A stretch of DNA of 64,000 bases from Streptomyces sp. NBC_00425 (GTDB lineage Bacteria > Actinomycetota > Actinomycetes > Streptomycetales > Streptomycetaceae). The notes beneath the pieces are model-generated. The model searched no databases, had not been told where the DNA came from, and saw nothing but the letters and a program-made list of their open reading frames with translations. Position numbers and translations under genes: made by a program. Positions 45,060 through 53,073 of this stretch are shown here, in pieces (the first letter of the stretch is position 1; each line of letters starts with the position of its first letter). The DNA lies in assembly GCF_036030735.1 (NCBI RefSeq), contig NZ_CP107928.1:7626001-7690000 (forward strand), in the 5' to 3' direction.

Positions 45060-45081
45060 ATTCCTGTCGGGCGACAGAAAT
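45060..45081. promoter_or_regulatory. Second copy of the TetR-type palindrome, upstream of the APC permease
   Basis: ATTCCTGTCG-GG-CGACAGAAAT differs from the site at 36021-36042 by a single base in the arms. Read towards the permease both sites share CCTAATTTCTGTCG. It lies 32 bases before the permease start. Confidence 0.75.
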
Positions 45082-45353
45082 TAGGGACGAGCTGTTTCGT
45101 GCGCGTCACGCGGGCGTGTCCGGAGCGGGCCCAAGTCCTCACGTCGCTCCGGCGTCATCCGATCGCGTTACATCGCGTGCCTTGTGGAGGCGCCCGACAC
45201 GCGATATGTTCGGCTACGGATATTCGTGGTCGACGTGTCGTGGGCGGTGACCGCACGGCCGAGGCCGTGAACCAAGCCCGTGCCCGAAGGCCGCCCGAAG
45301 GTCGTGAAAGAAAAGTCGTGAACGAAGGCCCGAGGTCGGCCGGGGAGGGTGAG
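45082..45353. other. Spacer between the APC permease and PadR genes
   Basis: No coding sequence is supported. An imperfect dyad spans 45194-45240, with CGACACG and CGTGTCG at its ends and two ATAT blocks (GATAT and ATATTC) inside, which may be the PadR operator. Promoters for the divergent genes should lie here. Confidence 0.4.
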
Positions 45354-45983
45354 GTGATCGCCGTGGCGGGCAGGCGCCGCAGGCTCGGCAACCCGTTGGC
45401 GCTCGCCGTGCTGACGACGCTTCTGCAGAAGCCGATGCACCCCTACGAGATCGCCCAGACCCTGCGCAGTCAGGGCAAGGACACGAGCACGAAGACCAAC
45501 TACGGCTCGCTCTACACCGTCGTGCAGAACCTCGAGAAGCACGGCCTCGTCGAGGTGACCGGCGTCGAGCGCCAGGGCAACCGCCCCGAGCGCACGGTGT
45601 ACGGACTCACGGGGGCCGGGCGGGAGGAGATGGCCGAGTGGCTGTCCGACCTGCTCGCCGTCCCCGCCAAGGAGTACCCGATCTTCGAGACGGCCCTCTC
45701 GCTGATGGCGGCGTTGCCGCCGGACGAGGTGGAGAGGCTGCTGGAGACCCGGCTGAGCTCGCTCGAGGTGCAGTTGGCGAGCGGACGCGGCGCGCTGGCG
45801 AAGGTGTCGGAGACGGTGCCGCGGCTCTTCCTCGTGGAGGTCGAGTACCAGCTGCACATGGTCCAGGCGCAGGCGGAGTGGGTCGGCGGCTTCCTCGAGG
45901 AGTTGAGGAAGGGTTCGCTGCCCGGCGTCGACGGGTGGCGGCGGTTCCACGCAACGGAGGAGCCGACCGAGACCAGACCATGA
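45354..45983 (+). CDS. PadR-family transcriptional regulator
   Basis: This 209-residue protein has the PadR winged helix in residues 10-95: LALAVLTTLLQKPMHPYEIAQTLRSQG, NYGSLYTVVQNLEKHGLVEV and a wing with RPERTVYGLTGAGREEM. The C-terminal half is a helical dimerisation domain of the longer PadR subfamily. The GTG at 45354 follows GGGGAGGG; a GTG three codons later and one at 45318 are alternatives. It precedes an ABC exporter gene pair and is the likely controller of that pair. A hairpin follows eight bases after the stop. Confidence 0.87.
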   Translation: MIAVAGRRRRLGNPLALAVLTTLLQKPMHPYEIAQTLRSQGKDTSTKTNYGSLYTVVQNLEKHGLVEVTGVERQGNRPERTVYGLTGAGREEMAEWLSDLLAVPAKEYPIFETALSLMAALPPDEVERLLETRLSSLEVQLASGRGALAKVSETVPRLFLVEVEYQLHMVQAQAEWVGGFLEELRKGSLPGVDGWRRFHATEEPTETRP

Positions 45984-45990
45984 CAGAGCA

Positions 45991-46028
45991 GACCCCGGAA
46001 GGCCTGTTGCAGCAGGCCCGCCGGGGTC
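45991..46028 (+). terminator. Long hairpin between the PadR and ABC exporter genes
   Basis: GACCCCGG at 45991-45998 pairs with CCGGGGTC at 46021-46028, and inside it GGCCTG at 46001-46006 pairs with CAGGCC at 46013-46018, with a two-base internal mismatch. It starts eight bases after the PadR stop, so it either ends the PadR transcript or limits read-through into the exporter genes. Confidence 0.72.
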
Positions 46029-46162
46029 TCGAACCCCGAGCTGAACCCGCCGAGAGGCAGCTCCAGGCGATCGAGGTGCGGCACACCCAGGATAGCCCGG
46101 CGCTCCTCCGGCGGATCAGCGAGCCATGTCCGCTCACATCCGCTCACCAGGAGAGCATCGTC

Positions 46163-47191
46163 ATGAGTGCTACCCGTGCGCCCGCAGTGCAGGCGCGTCG
46201 ACTCGTCAAGACCTACCCGGGCGGTGTCACCGCGCTGGACGGCCTCGACGTCACCGTGGAGTCCGGCACCGTCTTCGGGCTGCTCGGCCCCAACGGCGCC
46301 GGCAAGTCCACCACCGTCAAGATCCTCACCACGCTCGCCCGTCCCGACTCGGGCTCGGCCACCGTGGCCGGCCACGACGTGCTGCGCCACCCGGACCGGG
46401 TGCGCCGGGCGATCGGCGTGGTCGCGCAGAACTCCGGCGCCGACCCGGTCGCCACCGGCCGCGACAACCTCCGCCTCCAGGGGAGGCTCTACGGCGTGAA
46501 GGGCGCCGCCCTGGACCGCCGGATCGACGAACTGCTCGAGCGGTTCGCGCTCACCGACGCCGCCCGTCGCCCCGTCAAGGGCTACTCCGGCGGCATGCGG
46601 CGTCGGCTCGACGTGGCCCTCGGCCTGGTGCACCGCCCCGAGGTGCTGTTCCTCGACGAGCCGACCACCGGCCTGGACCCCGAGGCCCGCGGCGCCATGT
46701 GGGACGAGATCGGCCGGCTGGCGGGTGAGGAGGGGCTGACCATCCTGCTCACCACGCACTACCTGGAGGAGGCCGACCGGCTCGCCGAACGGGTCGCGAT
46801 CGTCGACCGCGGCCGGGTCGTCGTCACGGGCGCCCCGGAGGCCCTCAAGGGTGAACTCCGCGGCGACGCCGTGCACGTGCGGTTGCGCGGCGAACTCGGG
46901 GACGGCGGTCGCGCGCTGCTGCAGGGCGCGCTCGGCGGACTGCCCGGCGTGCATGAGGTGGTGTGCGAGGGAAGGACGGTGAGCGTGCGCGCGGGGGACG
47001 GCGCGGCGGCGGTGCCCGTGCTGCTCGGTGCGCTGGAGCGGGCCGGGGTCGCCGTCGTCGGCGCGACCGTGGCCCGCCCGTCCCTCGACGACGTCTACCT
47101 GCGCTACGCGGGCCGCCGTTACGCCGAGGCGCAAGCCGGCGACGCCGGCGGCGCGGCCGACCCGCTCGTCCTCGCCGGGGGTGCCCGATGA
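46163..47191 (+). CDS. ABC transporter ATP-binding protein (DrrA type)
   Basis: This 342-residue protein is the ATPase of a two-gene drug-type exporter. Walker A is GLLGPNGAGKSTT, the signature is YSGGMRRRLDVA, and Walker B is VLFLDEPTTGLD. The C-terminal 110 residues form the extra domain typical of DrrA-like ATPases. The ATG at 46163 has AGGAGA upstream. An in-frame ATG at 45980 overlaps the PadR stop, but it would add 61 residues that run through the hairpin and are not ATPase-like. The permease gene starts at its stop codon. Confidence 0.92.
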   Translation: MSATRAPAVQARRLVKTYPGGVTALDGLDVTVESGTVFGLLGPNGAGKSTTVKILTTLARPDSGSATVAGHDVLRHPDRVRRAIGVVAQNSGADPVATGRDNLRLQGRLYGVKGAALDRRIDELLERFALTDAARRPVKGYSGGMRRRLDVALGLVHRPEVLFLDEPTTGLDPEARGAMWDEIGRLAGEEGLTILLTTHYLEEADRLAERVAIVDRGRVVVTGAPEALKGELRGDAVHVRLRGELGDGGRALLQGALGGLPGVHEVVCEGRTVSVRAGDGAAAVPVLLGALERAGVAVVGATVARPSLDDVYLRYAGRRYAEAQAGDAGGAADPLVLAGGAR

Positions 47192-47964
47192 GCACGGCGA
47201 TCGTGCAGACCTGGTGGATGACGCAACGTCAGCTGATGGTGTTCGCCCGTCAGCCCGCGTACGCCGTGATCACGCTGATCCAGCCGGTGATCTGGCTGTT
47301 CCTCTTCGGCAGCCTCTTCAGGAACGTCGTCGAGCTGGGTGGTTTCGGCACCGGCTCGTATCTGGACTACCTGGTGCCGGGCGTCGTGGTGATGAGCGCG
47401 CTCGCCTCCAACCTGTGGGCCGGCATGGGCACGTTGGAGGAGATCCAGCGCGGCACGCTCAACCGCTTTCTGACCACCCCGGCCAGCCGGGCCGCGCTGA
47501 TGAACGGCAACGTCGTCCACAACGGCATCGTCACCGCGCTCCAGTCGGCCGTCATCGTGCTGCTCGGTCTGGCGGGCGGAGCGGACTACCCGGGCGGCTT
47601 CGTCGGCGTCGTCGTCCTGGTCGTCGCCTCGGTGCTGCTGGGCACGGTCTTCGGGGCGCTGTCCAACGCGCTGGGCATGCTGGTGCGGGAACGGGAGTCG
47701 ATCATCGGCGTCAACACGTTCCTGCTGCTGCCGCTGACCTTCCTCTCCAGCGCGTTCATGGCGCCGGACCGGATGCCCGGCTGGATCCGGGACGCGGCCC
47801 GCTTCAACCCGCTGGACTGGGCGATGGTCGCGGGCCGTTCGGCGCTGTCGGCCGATCCCGACTGGGGCGCGGTGCTCGTCCGCGGCGGCGGGCTGCTCGC
47901 GCTCGCGGTGGCGGCCGTGTGGCTGTCGATACGGACGTTCAGGTCGTACCAGCGGTCGGTCTAG
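47188..47964 (+). CDS. ABC transporter permease (DrrB/ABC-2 type)
   Basis: This 258-residue protein has six hydrophobic segments of the ABC-2 permease family, with the conserved EIQRGTLNRFLTTPASRAAL loop and the FNPLDWAMVAGRSAL end region. The ATG overlaps the stop of the ATPase gene (ATGA), so the two are translationally coupled. The exported compound is unknown. Two hairpins downstream separate it from the facing siderophore reductase gene. Confidence 0.92.
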   Translation: MSTAIVQTWWMTQRQLMVFARQPAYAVITLIQPVIWLFLFGSLFRNVVELGGFGTGSYLDYLVPGVVVMSALASNLWAGMGTLEEIQRGTLNRFLTTPASRAALMNGNVVHNGIVTALQSAVIVLLGLAGGADYPGGFVGVVVLVVASVLLGTVFGALSNALGMLVRERESIIGVNTFLLLPLTFLSSAFMAPDRMPGWIRDAARFNPLDWAMVAGRSALSADPDWGAVLVRGGGLLALAVAAVWLSIRTFRSYQRSV

Positions 47965-48021
47965 CGACGGCCGTCGGGCGTGGCGGCGGGAGCCGGCCCG
48001 CGGCGGCCACGAGACGTCAGG

Positions 48022-48075
48022 CGGCCCGCTCCACGGAGGCGGGCCGTGTCCGCAGGTCCGTGCGGGCCGGACACG
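48022..48075. terminator. Two adjacent hairpins between the ABC permease and the siderophore reductase
   Basis: CGGCCCGC at 48022-48029 pairs with GCGGGCCG at 48039-48046, and CGTGTCCG at 48045-48052 pairs with CGGACACG at 48068-48075. They lie between convergent gene ends and can serve both. Confidence 0.65.
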
Positions 48076-48086
48076 CTCGTGCCGGC

Positions 48087-48932
48087 TCACGCGGCCGGGC
48101 TCGCGCCCTCCTGCTCCGCCTCCACGCTCGCGTTCCACTCGCGCTTCGCGGCCTGCCAGCCGTCCTCGTTGTGACCGAGCCGCCAGTAGCCGGAGATCGA
48201 CAGGTCCTCACGCGGGATCTGCAACTCGACGCGCAGCAGCCTGCGCAGCTCCTTCACGCCGGCCGCCTCGCCGTGCACGAACACGTGCGGGCGGCCCGCG
48301 GGGAACTCGAGCGCCCGCACGGCCTCGACGAGCTTCTCGCCGACCGGCCGCTCACCGCGGTGCAGCCAGACGACCTCGACGTCGGAGTCGATCTTCTGCT
48401 CCTCCTCGGGGCCGGTCACCTCGATGAAGGCGTGGGCCACGGCACCGGCGGGCAGCGACTCCAGGGCGGCCGCGATGGCGGGCAGGGCGCTCTCGTCGCC
48501 GGCCAGCAGATGCCAGTCGGCGGAGGGGTCGGGGGCGTACGCGCCGCCGGGGCCCATGAACCGGACAGTCTCGCCCGGCTGCACGCGCGCGGCCCACGGA
48601 CCGGCCAGGCCCTCGTCGCCGTGGAGGACGAAGTCGAGGGTCAGCTCGCGGTGTTCGGCGTCCCAGTGGCGCACCGTGTACGTCCGGGTCACGGGCCACT
48701 GGTCGCGGGGGAACTCGGCCCGGACGCGCTCCAGGTCGAAGGGCTCCGGGTAGGTGACGCCCTCGGGGCCGAAGAGGAGTTTGACGTAGTGGTCGGTGCA
48801 GGCGCCCGTGGCGAACTCCGCGAGCCCCTCGCCGCCGAGCACGACGCGCTGCATGTGCGGGGTGAGCCGTTCGGTGCGGACGACCTGCGCGGAGTGGGGC
48901 TTCCGCGGCTTCCGTGCCGGACGTTCTGCCAT
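48087..48932 (-). CDS. Siderophore-interacting protein (FAD-dependent ferric siderophore reductase)
   Basis: This 281-residue protein belongs to the SIP/ViuB family, which reduces ferric siderophores in the cytoplasm to release iron. The FAD-binding part has RTYTVRHWDAEHRELTLDFVLHGDEGLAGPWA, and the NAD(P)H part has LLAGDESALPAIAAALESLP. The C-terminal YWRLGHNEDGW is typical of the family. The ATG at 48932 opens the protein. A perfect 16-base iron-box palindrome lies 23 bases upstream, so the gene should be repressed by a DmdR/IdeR-type protein when iron is plentiful. Confidence 0.92.
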   Translation of the reverse strand: MAERPARKPRKPHSAQVVRTERLTPHMQRVVLGGEGLAEFATGACTDHYVKLLFGPEGVTYPEPFDLERVRAEFPRDQWPVTRTYTVRHWDAEHRELTLDFVLHGDEGLAGPWAARVQPGETVRFMGPGGAYAPDPSADWHLLAGDESALPAIAAALESLPAGAVAHAFIEVTGPEEEQKIDSDVEVVWLHRGERPVGEKLVEAVRALEFPAGRPHVFVHGEAAGVKELRRLLRVELQIPREDLSISGYWRLGHNEDGWQAAKREWNASVEAEQEGASPAA

Positions 48933-48954
48933 GACGGCCTCCCAGTCATCCTTG

Positions 48955-48970
48955 CTTAGGTATACCTAAG
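48955..48970. promoter_or_regulatory. Iron box (DmdR1/IdeR type) CTTAGGTATACCTAAG
   Basis: The 16-base sequence is a perfect palindrome containing TTAGG-N4-CCTAA, the core of the DtxR/IdeR/DmdR operator. It lies 23 bases upstream of the siderophore-interacting protein start and covers the expected promoter position. Confidence 0.85.
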
Positions 48971-49079
48971 TTAGCATCTCTCCCTTGGAGACGCCGTCAG
49001 GTCGCGGCTCCTGTTCGACCCGCTTCCGCGGGAGGGCCCCGTCGGGCCCGGCCGGACGTTCCCCGATGCGCAGCGACGC

Positions 49080-50018
49080 CTACCCGCGCCGTGCGCCCAG
49101 CGTCGTCAACAGCCGCTGCAGCGACCCGCCGAGACCCCAGCGCGCCGCCAGCGCCTCCAGCGTCTCCCCGTCCCGCGGCACGTCGGGCAGGGCGGTGCTC
49201 ACCTCGGGCAGCGGCACGTCGTCGGCGACCTTGACCACCTTGGGCGCGACGGCGACGTACGGCCGCGACTCGTCCAGGCGCCTGCGCTGCGACGGCGTCA
49301 GCTTCGCCTTCGGGTCGTCGACCGCCGCCATGATCCCGGCCAGATCGCCGAACTCCGTCAGCAGCTTGGCCGCGGTCTTCTCGCCGATGCCCGGCACACC
49401 CGGCAGGCCGTCGCTCGGATCGCCGCGCAGCAGGGCCAGATCCGCGTACCCGCGCCCGTCGACCCCGTACTTCTCGCGCAGCCACGCCTCGTCCGTCAGC
49501 TGCAGCGAGCCGACGCCCTTCAGCGGGTACAGGACCCGCACCCCGCGTGCGTCGTCCACGAGTTGGTAGAGGTCGCGGTCGCCGGTGACGATGTCGACCG
49601 GGCCCTTCGCCCGCCCGGTGAACGTGCCGATCACGTCGTCCGCCTCGTACCCTGCGACGCCCACGCGCGCGATGCCGAGCGCGTCCAGGACGGCCTCGAT
49701 GATCGGCACCTGCGGCGAGAGGGTGTCCGGCACCTCCTCCTCGTCCGGTCCGGTCTCGCGCACCTCGGCGACGCGGTGCGCCTTGTAGGACGGGATGAGG
49801 TCGACCCGCCACTGGGGCCGCCAGTCGGCGTCCATGCAGGCGACGAGGTCGTCGGGCCGGTGGTCCTTCACCAGCCGGTCGATGAACTCCAGCAGTCCGC
49901 GCACCGCGTTCACGGGGGTGCCGTCCGGCGCCCGCACGGAGTCCGGGACGCCGAAGTAGGCGCGGAAGTACAGCGAGGCGGTGTCGAGAAGCATCAGTCG
50001 TCCGGTCACGCCACGCAT
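49080..50018 (-). CDS. 5'-3' exonuclease, PolA N-terminal domain type
   Basis: This protein of about 312 residues is a stand-alone flap/5'-3' exonuclease. The metal-binding Asp cluster is visible in LMLLDTASLYFRAYFG near the start, CMDADWRP, AGYEADDVIG and TGDRDLYQLVD. A helix-hairpin-helix follows in GDPSDGLPGVPGIGEKTAAKLL. The ATG at 50018 is used, but an ATG at 50021 and a GTG at 50009 are equally close and no ribosome site decides between them. It likely removes 5' flaps or RNA primers. No PafBC-type promoter is present here: a similar CGGTCGGTG lacks the TANNNT part. Confidence 0.88.
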   Translation of the reverse strand: MRGVTGRLMLLDTASLYFRAYFGVPDSVRAPDGTPVNAVRGLLEFIDRLVKDHRPDDLVACMDADWRPQWRVDLIPSYKAHRVAEVRETGPDEEEVPDTLSPQVPIIEAVLDALGIARVGVAGYEADDVIGTFTGRAKGPVDIVTGDRDLYQLVDDARGVRVLYPLKGVGSLQLTDEAWLREKYGVDGRGYADLALLRGDPSDGLPGVPGIGEKTAAKLLTEFGDLAGIMAAVDDPKAKLTPSQRRRLDESRPYVAVAPKVVKVADDVPLPEVSTALPDVPRDGETLEALAARWGLGGSLQRLLTTLGARRG

Positions 50019-50597
50019 CATGCCGCACGGACGCCCCACCGACCGCCGACGACCGGGGCGAGCCCTCCGCCGCGGAGCGGGACGCGGTAGCCGCCCGGCC
50101 GAAGGGGAACAGCGGCCCTGCCGACGCGTGGGTACAGGCGGCCGATCCGGGGCAGGAAAGCCGGGCGGCGCGGTGACCTGACAGCACCGCGACCGTCGTG
50201 CGAGGGGCGGGCCGGCGTACGGCCTCCGCGGCGGCCGGCGGGGCCCGCTCCTCGTGTCGTGGTGGAGGCGCGATCGATACCCGTCCACAGCATGGATCCG
50301 GCCAACCACAGAGCGCTACGCTCAGACCCGGACCCGGCTCTCACCGGGGCCGGCGACGAGCGGGAACACGGGCGGCCGTCCGCGCATTGAACCGGTAGGC
50401 CGCGGGGCGGGTCTCCCGCCGGGGTCTGTGCGGTCCCTTCGGCTGGCGTGAACTGTGAGGTCGGACGTCACGCCGGGTGTCGTCGATGTGACAGGCCCGT
50501 GAAACGGTTTGCCGAACATGCGTAGGGTGCAGAGAACTCATCAGAGGACGTGTCCGAGGACACACGGTACCGACGAGCGAAGGAGGGAGCCGGAGCG
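50019..50597. other. Intergenic region upstream of exonuclease and XRE genes
   Basis: This stretch of about 580 bases lies between divergent genes. Frames are open by chance because of the high GC content, but none shows homology or a sensible ribosome site. A GTG at 50550 in frame with the XRE gene is a possible earlier start. No clear promoter or repeat was recognised. Confidence 0.45.
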
Positions 50598-51206
50598 ATG
50601 GGCGACCACAAAGAACAGCCCCTGCGGGTGGGCGCGGCCGTGCGACGCCGGCGCCGCTCCCTGGAGCTCACCCTCGCCGTCGTGGCCGAGCGCAGCGGCC
50701 TCTCCGTCCCGTTCCTGAGCCAGATCGAGAACGACCGGGCGCGGCCCAGCACCAGCTCCCTGGAGAAGGTCGCCGACGCCCTGCGCACCACCGCGGTGGA
50801 ACTCCTCGCCGCCGCCGACCCGGCGTGCAGCGTCGACGTCGTCCGCGCCGAGAACGCCGAGCCGGGCACGGGCGGCGGGCCGGAACCGGAGCCGGAGCCG
50901 CGCTCGCGTTCCCTGGTCCGCGGGCACCATCAGATGCACGCCTCCGAGTTCACCGGCGACCATGACGCGGGCCGCGAGTTCCAGTACCGCAACGACCAGT
51001 TGATGTACGTCGCCGACGGCGCGGTGGAGATCGAGGCGGAGGGGCGCGCCTACCGGCTGGGTCGCGGCGACACCCTGTACCTCACCGGCGGGGTCCGCCA
51101 CCGCTGGCGGGCGACCGTGCCGGACACCCGTGTGGTCGTCGTCGCGGTGGCCGAGCACATCGAGGCGGTGCGGGACCGGGACCGGGGCCGGGGCCGGGGC
51201 CGCTAG
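50598..51206 (+). CDS. XRE-family regulator with C-terminal cupin domain
   Basis: This 202-residue protein has an N-terminal XRE helix-turn-helix (VGAAVRRRRRSLELTLAVVAERSGLSVPFLSQIENDRARPSTSSLEKVADAL, in part) and a C-terminal cupin barrel (about residues 115-185) with the small-molecule pocket motif of DdrOI/PuuR-like regulators. An acidic Pro/Glu linker joins them. The ATG at 50598 is preferred because AAGGAGG precedes it, though GTG 50550 is possible. The stop codon shares one base with the GTG of the next gene, so the two proteins are made together. Confidence 0.86.
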   Translation: MGDHKEQPLRVGAAVRRRRRSLELTLAVVAERSGLSVPFLSQIENDRARPSTSSLEKVADALRTTAVELLAAADPACSVDVVRAENAEPGTGGGPEPEPEPRSRSLVRGHHQMHASEFTGDHDAGREFQYRNDQLMYVADGAVEIEAEGRAYRLGRGDTLYLTGGVRHRWRATVPDTRVVVVAVAEHIEAVRDRDRGRGRGR

Positions 51207-51922
51207 TGCGGGTCGTCTCGCTGGTGCCGTCGCTGACAGAGGCGGTGGCCGCGTCCGCGCCCGGCGTCCTGGTCGGCGCCACGGACTGGTGCTCCCACCC
51301 GGCCGACCTGCACGTCGCCCGGATCGGCGGCACCAAGAACCCCGACGTGGGCCGCGTCGTGGCGCTCGCCCCCGACCTCGTGATCGCCAACGAGGAGGAG
51401 AACCGCGCGCCCGACATCGCGGCGCTGCGCGCGGCGGGCCTCGAAGTGCTGGTGACGGAGGTCCGCGATGTCGCGCAGGCCTTCCGGGAGCTGTCACGGG
51501 TGCTCCGGGCGTGCGGAGGACCCGCGCGGCCGCACTGGCTCGCCGAGGCGGAGGAGGCGTGGGCGGCGCCCGCGCCGCCCGGCCGCCGGACGGCCGTCGT
51601 GCCGGTCTGGCGCCGGCCGTGGATGGTCCTGGGCCGCGACACCTTCGCCGGGGACGTGCTGGCCCGTCTGGGCGTCCACCAGGTGTACTCCAGGCACCCC
51701 GAGCGGTACCCGCGGATGGCGGTCGAGGACCTGCTCGCCGCCGGCCCGGACCTGGTCGTCCTGCCGGACGAGCCCTACCGCTTCACCGCCGGCGACGGCC
51801 CGGAGGCCTTCCCGGGTCTGCCGTGCGCGCTGGTCAGCGGACGGCACCTGACGTGGTACGGGCCGTCACTGGCCGAGGCGCCGCGGGTGCTGGGCGGGGC
51901 GCTGCGAGCAGCCGGCCGCTGA
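51206..51922 (+). CDS. Helical-backbone metal/cobalamin-binding protein without signal peptide
   Basis: This 238-residue protein resembles the BtuF/FhuD-type periplasmic metal- or vitamin-binding family: VVSLVPSLTEAV at the start, VGATDWCSHPADL, GGTKNPDVGRVVALAPDLVIANEEEN and a C-terminal lobe with LLAAGPDLVVLPDEPYRF. It has no signal peptide or lipobox, so it should stay in the cytoplasm, and no ABC transporter gene is nearby. The GTG start overlaps the stop of the XRE-cupin gene by one base. It may be a sensor or carrier rather than a transport receptor. Its 3' end overlaps the facing TDT gene by 89 bases. Confidence 0.85.
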   Translation: MRVVSLVPSLTEAVAASAPGVLVGATDWCSHPADLHVARIGGTKNPDVGRVVALAPDLVIANEEENRAPDIAALRAAGLEVLVTEVRDVAQAFRELSRVLRACGGPARPHWLAEAEEAWAAPAPPGRRTAVVPVWRRPWMVLGRDTFAGDVLARLGVHQVYSRHPERYPRMAVEDLLAAGPDLVVLPDEPYRFTAGDGPEAFPGLPCALVSGRHLTWYGPSLAEAPRVLGGALRAAGR

Positions 51923-53000
51923 GCAGCCCGCGGACGGTGTGCGCCGCGGCCACCCCCCAGGCGGCCACCAGGACGACGTACAGCGCGCAGGCGAGCACGT
52001 CGTAGGCGACGAGCCCGGTGTGCCGGGCCAGCGCCGCGGCCCCGGTCACACACGTGCCGACCGGGAAGGTGAACGCCCACCACGTCATCGCGAAGCCCAT
52101 CCCGTGCCGGCGGGCGCGCACCACGTGCGCGGCGGCCAGGCAGAGCCAGAGCAGTGCGAACCCCATGACGGGCACCCCGTACAGCACGGCGAGCACGGCG
52201 AGACCGCGGCCGTCCGGGCCGGGCAGCACCCCCGGAGCGATCTCCGCGAACCGTGCGACGGCCGTGGTGGACTGTCCGAGCGGGCCGAGGACCAGGAACA
52301 GGGTCGGCGTCAGGACGAGCGGCAGCGGCCCGCCGGTCACCAGCCGAGCGAACACCAGCGGCAGCATGACGAACGTGCCGAGCAGACTCAGTCCGAACAG
52401 CGCGACGCACGCGAACAGCAGCGTCTCGCGCGGCTGCCCGGCCGGCAGGTGCGGCGCCAGCGACGGGCCCACCGCGGCGGACACCATGGGCGCGACCAGC
52501 GGCAGCAGCCACACCGGCGTGGCCTCGGAGGCCTCGACCCGGTGGCGTACGGCCATCAGGTACGGGACGGCGACGGCGGCCGCGAGCGCGACCGCCGTGC
52601 CCACGGTGAAGAGCACCGCGTCGAGGGCGACCGCGGCCGGCGTGCCGATCCAGTGCCGGCCGACGGTGAGCGCGCCGCCCCCGACGGCGAGCAGCGCCAT
52701 CGCGAGACAGCCGTAGAACGGGGCCGTCGCCGGGTCGAGGAGATGGGCGCGGGCCTGGTCGCGGTGGTGCCGCCAGTGCAGCGCGCGGGCGGCGAGCAGG
52801 CCTGCCAGGAGCACCAGGGAGAGCGCCCAGAACGCCGTGCAGAGCACCCGCAGCCCCGGCGGCCGGACGGGAAGCGCCGCGCCCGCCGTGCCGAGGATCG
52901 CGGTGCCCATGACCGTGGCGTACCACTGCGGTCCGAGGTGACGGACGGCTCGGGCGCGCGAACAGGAGAGGGCGAACAGGGGCTGGGCGGCGGTGACCAT
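51834..53000 (-). CDS. TDT-family membrane transporter (tellurite/C4-dicarboxylate type)
   Basis: This 388-residue protein has about ten hydrophobic segments of the TDT (TehA/Mae1, SLAC1-like) family. The start region QWYATVMGTAILGTAGAALP and the WWAFTFPVGTC segment late in the chain are typical. It may export tellurite, sulphite or a dicarboxylate; sequence does not decide. The ATG at 53000 has only a short GGAG spacing. The gene is divergent from a LysR regulator, which probably controls it. Its 3' end overlaps the facing gene by 89 bases. Confidence 0.85.
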   Translation of the reverse strand: MVTAAQPLFALSCSRARAVRHLGPQWYATVMGTAILGTAGAALPVRPPGLRVLCTAFWALSLVLLAGLLAARALHWRHHRDQARAHLLDPATAPFYGCLAMALLAVGGGALTVGRHWIGTPAAVALDAVLFTVGTAVALAAAVAVPYLMAVRHRVEASEATPVWLLPLVAPMVSAAVGPSLAPHLPAGQPRETLLFACVALFGLSLLGTFVMLPLVFARLVTGGPLPLVLTPTLFLVLGPLGQSTTAVARFAEIAPGVLPGPDGRGLAVLAVLYGVPVMGFALLWLCLAAAHVVRARRHGMGFAMTWWAFTFPVGTCVTGAAALARHTGLVAYDVLACALYVVLVAAWGVAAAHTVRGLLSGRLLAAPRPAPAAPRPVTARTTSGAVR

Positions 53001-53056
53001 GACTCCACGGTCGCCCGGCCGGGCACCCGCCACCAGGGACGATGACTCTATGGGGA

Positions 53057-53073
53057 CATAAACTGGGCTTATG
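53057..53073. promoter_or_regulatory. Candidate LysR operator CATAA-N7-TTATG overlapping the LysR start
   Basis: The inverted repeat CATAAactgggcTTATG spans 53057-53073, and the octamer TATGGGGA is repeated at 53049-53056 and 53070-53077, 21 bases apart. The repeat reaches into the start codon of the LysR gene at 53071, so its transcript may be leaderless and self-regulated. Confidence 0.5.

Noticed and set aside
45980..46162. N-terminal extension of the ABC ATPase from an ATG at 45980
   Set aside because: It would read through a strong hairpin and gives no ATPase-like sequence; the ATG at 46163 has a good ribosome site.
50030..50060. PafBC-type promoter for the 5'-3' exonuclease
   Set aside because: CGGTCGGTG is present on the minus strand but the -10 position reads GTGCGG, not TANNNT.
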